Source: Comamonas testosteroni ATCC 11996 (GTDB taxonomy: Bacteria; Pseudomonadota; Gammaproteobacteria; Burkholderiales; Burkholderiaceae_C). Taken from it: a stretch of 64,000 bases of DNA. Numbering within the stretch: the first letter of the stretch is position 1; each line of letters starts with the position of its first letter. The notes beneath the pieces are model-generated. The model was not told where the DNA came from, ran no database searches, and saw nothing but the letters and a program-made list of their open reading frames with translations. Location of the stretch: NCBI RefSeq assembly GCF_000241525.1, contig NZ_AHIL01000035.1, positions 1-64,000 on the forward strand, written 5' to 3'. This document shows, one piece after another, positions 62,938-64,000 of the stretch. The position numbers were made by a program, and so were the translations under genes.

Positions 62938-63741
62938 ATGAATACAAAAACTACCGACGACGCCCTGGTTCTCTACGGCCAGCGTTTTGAAAGCCGCTTG
63001 CTGCTGGGCACCTCGCGCTACCCCTCGCCGGCGATTCTCGAAGCCGCTGTGGAGCGCTCAAGGCCCGCCATGGTCACGGCCTCGCTGCGCCGCCAGGGCA
63101 GCAATGCCGCCGAGACCGGCGCCAGCTTCTGGGAGCTGCTGCGCAAGCTCAATGTGCCCGTGCTTCCCAACACGGCAGGCTGCATGACCATCCAGGAGGC
63201 CGTGACCACGGCCCAGATGGCGCGTGAAGTCTTCGACACCCCCTGGATCAAGCTGGAGCTGATCGGTGACGACTACACGCTGCAGCCCGACACGCTCAAT
63301 CTGGTGGAAGCGGCCTCCATCCTCATCAAGGACGGCTTCCAGGTCCTGCCCTACACCACCTATGACCTGGTGCTGTGCCAAAAGCTCGTCGACGTGGGCT
63401 GCCAGGCCGTCATGCCCTGGGCTGCGCCCATCGGCACCGGCCGCGGCCCCATCAACCCCTATGCCATGCAGATGCTGCGCGAGCGCCTGAAGGTGCCGCT
63501 GATCGTCGATGCCGGCCTGGGCCGTCCCTCGCATGCCTGCACCGTGATGGAATGGGGCTATGACGCCGTGCTGCTGAACACCGCCGTGGCCCTGTCCGAA
63601 GATCCCGTGGCCATGGCCGGCGCCTTCTCCGATGCCGTCAATGCCGGTCACGCCGCCTGGCGCGCAGGCGCCATGGCCGAGCAGAACGCCGCCCAGCCCA
63701 GCACGCCCGTGCTAGGCACCCCTTTCTGGCATCAGGAATAA
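62938..63741 (+). CDS. thiG: thiazole synthase ThiG
   Basis: The 267-residue TIM-barrel enzyme forms the thiazole phosphate from DXP, ThiS-thiocarboxylate and dehydroglycine. Visible are LLLGTSRYPSPAILEAAV, NTAGCMTIQEAV, IKLELIGDDYTLQPD with the catalytic Lys, PWAAPIGTGRGPINP and VDAGLGRPSHACTVMEWGYD. Length is typical. It is the third gene of the operon after thiO and thiS. Confidence 0.97.
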   Translation: MNTKTTDDALVLYGQRFESRLLLGTSRYPSPAILEAAVERSRPAMVTASLRRQGSNAAETGASFWELLRKLNVPVLPNTAGCMTIQEAVTTAQMAREVFDTPWIKLELIGDDYTLQPDTLNLVEAASILIKDGFQVLPYTTYDLVLCQKLVDVGCQAVMPWAAPIGTGRGPINPYAMQMLRERLKVPLIVDAGLGRPSHACTVMEWGYDAVLLNTAVALSEDPVAMAGAFSDAVNAGHAAWRAGAMAEQNAAQPSTPVLGTPFWHQE

Positions 63742-63751
63742 AGGGCGGCCC

Positions 63752-64000
63752 ATGGACTCCGCTGAAATCAAGGCCCTGGCGCAAGCCATCATCCACCAGC
63801 ACAGTGCCAACTTTGGCGCCCAGCTGCACCACGATGCCAACTCGGTCGAGCTGACGCCCCAGCCCGTACCGCCCGCGCTGCGCCAGGACCCAGCCTATCT
63901 GGCTGCGCTTGAGGCCTGCAGCGAGCTGGGCTTTATTGCCGTGGATGCGCAGACTCTGGCCCAGGCCTGGCAGCGCCAGAGCGAGCGCACCGACCAGTTC
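63752..64000 (+). CDS. thiE: probable thiamine-phosphate synthase ThiE, N-terminal part (truncated by window)
   Basis: An open frame from the ATG at 63752 runs off the window, giving 83 residues (MDSAEIKALAQAIIHQHSAN to the end). GGGCGG lies upstream. It does not yet show the ThiE barrel. I recall thiE proteins of this family group having a comparable N-terminal extension of about 100 residues, and the position after thiG fits. The call rests mainly on context. Confidence 0.5.
   Translation, partial: MDSAEIKALAQAIIHQHSANFGAQLHHDANSVELTPQPVPPALRQDPAYLAALEACSELGFIAVDAQTLAQAWQRQSERTDQF

Overview
The window is GC-rich chromosomal DNA from a betaproteobacterium of the family Comamonadaceae, most likely Comamonas or a close relative. 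The evidence is the style of the proteins, the gene-dense layout with many ATGA stop/start overlaps, and two dispersed intergenic repeat families that I recall from Comamonadaceae genomes. The species call is inference. I see no phage, insertion sequence, CRISPR array, rRNA gene or canonical tRNA gene.

Layout. 1-4140: an HD-domain protein behind a (GA)n tract, a flavin reductase-like protein, an orphan NMT1/THI5-type binding protein and exonuclease I. 4243-9780: an RNA-repair locus. It has rtcR on the minus strand, a perfect sigma-54 promoter, a Ro60-like TROVE protein gene (rsr), four consecutive Y-RNA-like elements (three with tRNA-like modules), rtcB and a 56-codon reading frame. 9919-13090: an AEC transporter and a chemoreceptor. 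13451-16930: an AraC/GlxA regulator divergent from an SDR, a thiolase and a thioesterase. 17330-25279: a sirtuin coupled to cardiolipin synthase, a small Xre regulator, a GAF protein, a split chromate transporter, a second sirtuin of a different class and a hybrid histidine kinase. 25365-35027: rlmB, sstT, a LolD-type ATPase divergent from a TesA-type esterase, a DUF2189 membrane protein, a MetC-like enzyme, a BON lipoprotein, an MFS transporter and a patatin-like lipoprotein. 35088-40406: a beta-oxidation cluster. 40648-47279: a complete branched-chain amino acid ABC operon with two tandem binding proteins. 47467-50468: an orphan DUF4123 gene with a coupled exported peptide, then an acyl-CoA synthetase. 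50697-54549: selO-msrB, yciB-bolA and a PpiC-type foldase. 54625-57020: an ECF sigma factor, its probable anti-sigma partner and an exported unknown. 57216-64000: thiamine genes (two TPP riboswitches, cytX, thiD, thiO-thiS-thiG and the start of a probable thiE), interrupted by an ankyrin lipoprotein and an SH3 protein.

The most interesting system is the RNA-repair locus. RtcR has a CARF-like sensor domain and, by family knowledge, is triggered by damaged tRNA. It would fire the sigma-54 promoter and produce Rsr, a set of Y RNAs and the RtcB ligase. Each Y-like element repeats the Ro-binding signature GNCGAANG on the 5' strand and a matching 3' strand. Three carry a T-arm and a closed acceptor-like stem. 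The fourth reads as a nearly complete, circularly permuted tRNA-Lys(UUU) with its anticodon hairpin retained. Four elements of graded tRNA-likeness in one intergenic region, with no rtcA in the window, is more elaborate than the rsr-yrl-rtcBA loci I know of.

Limits: start codons, RNA folds and family calls were made by eye. No database search, folding program or GC calculation was run.
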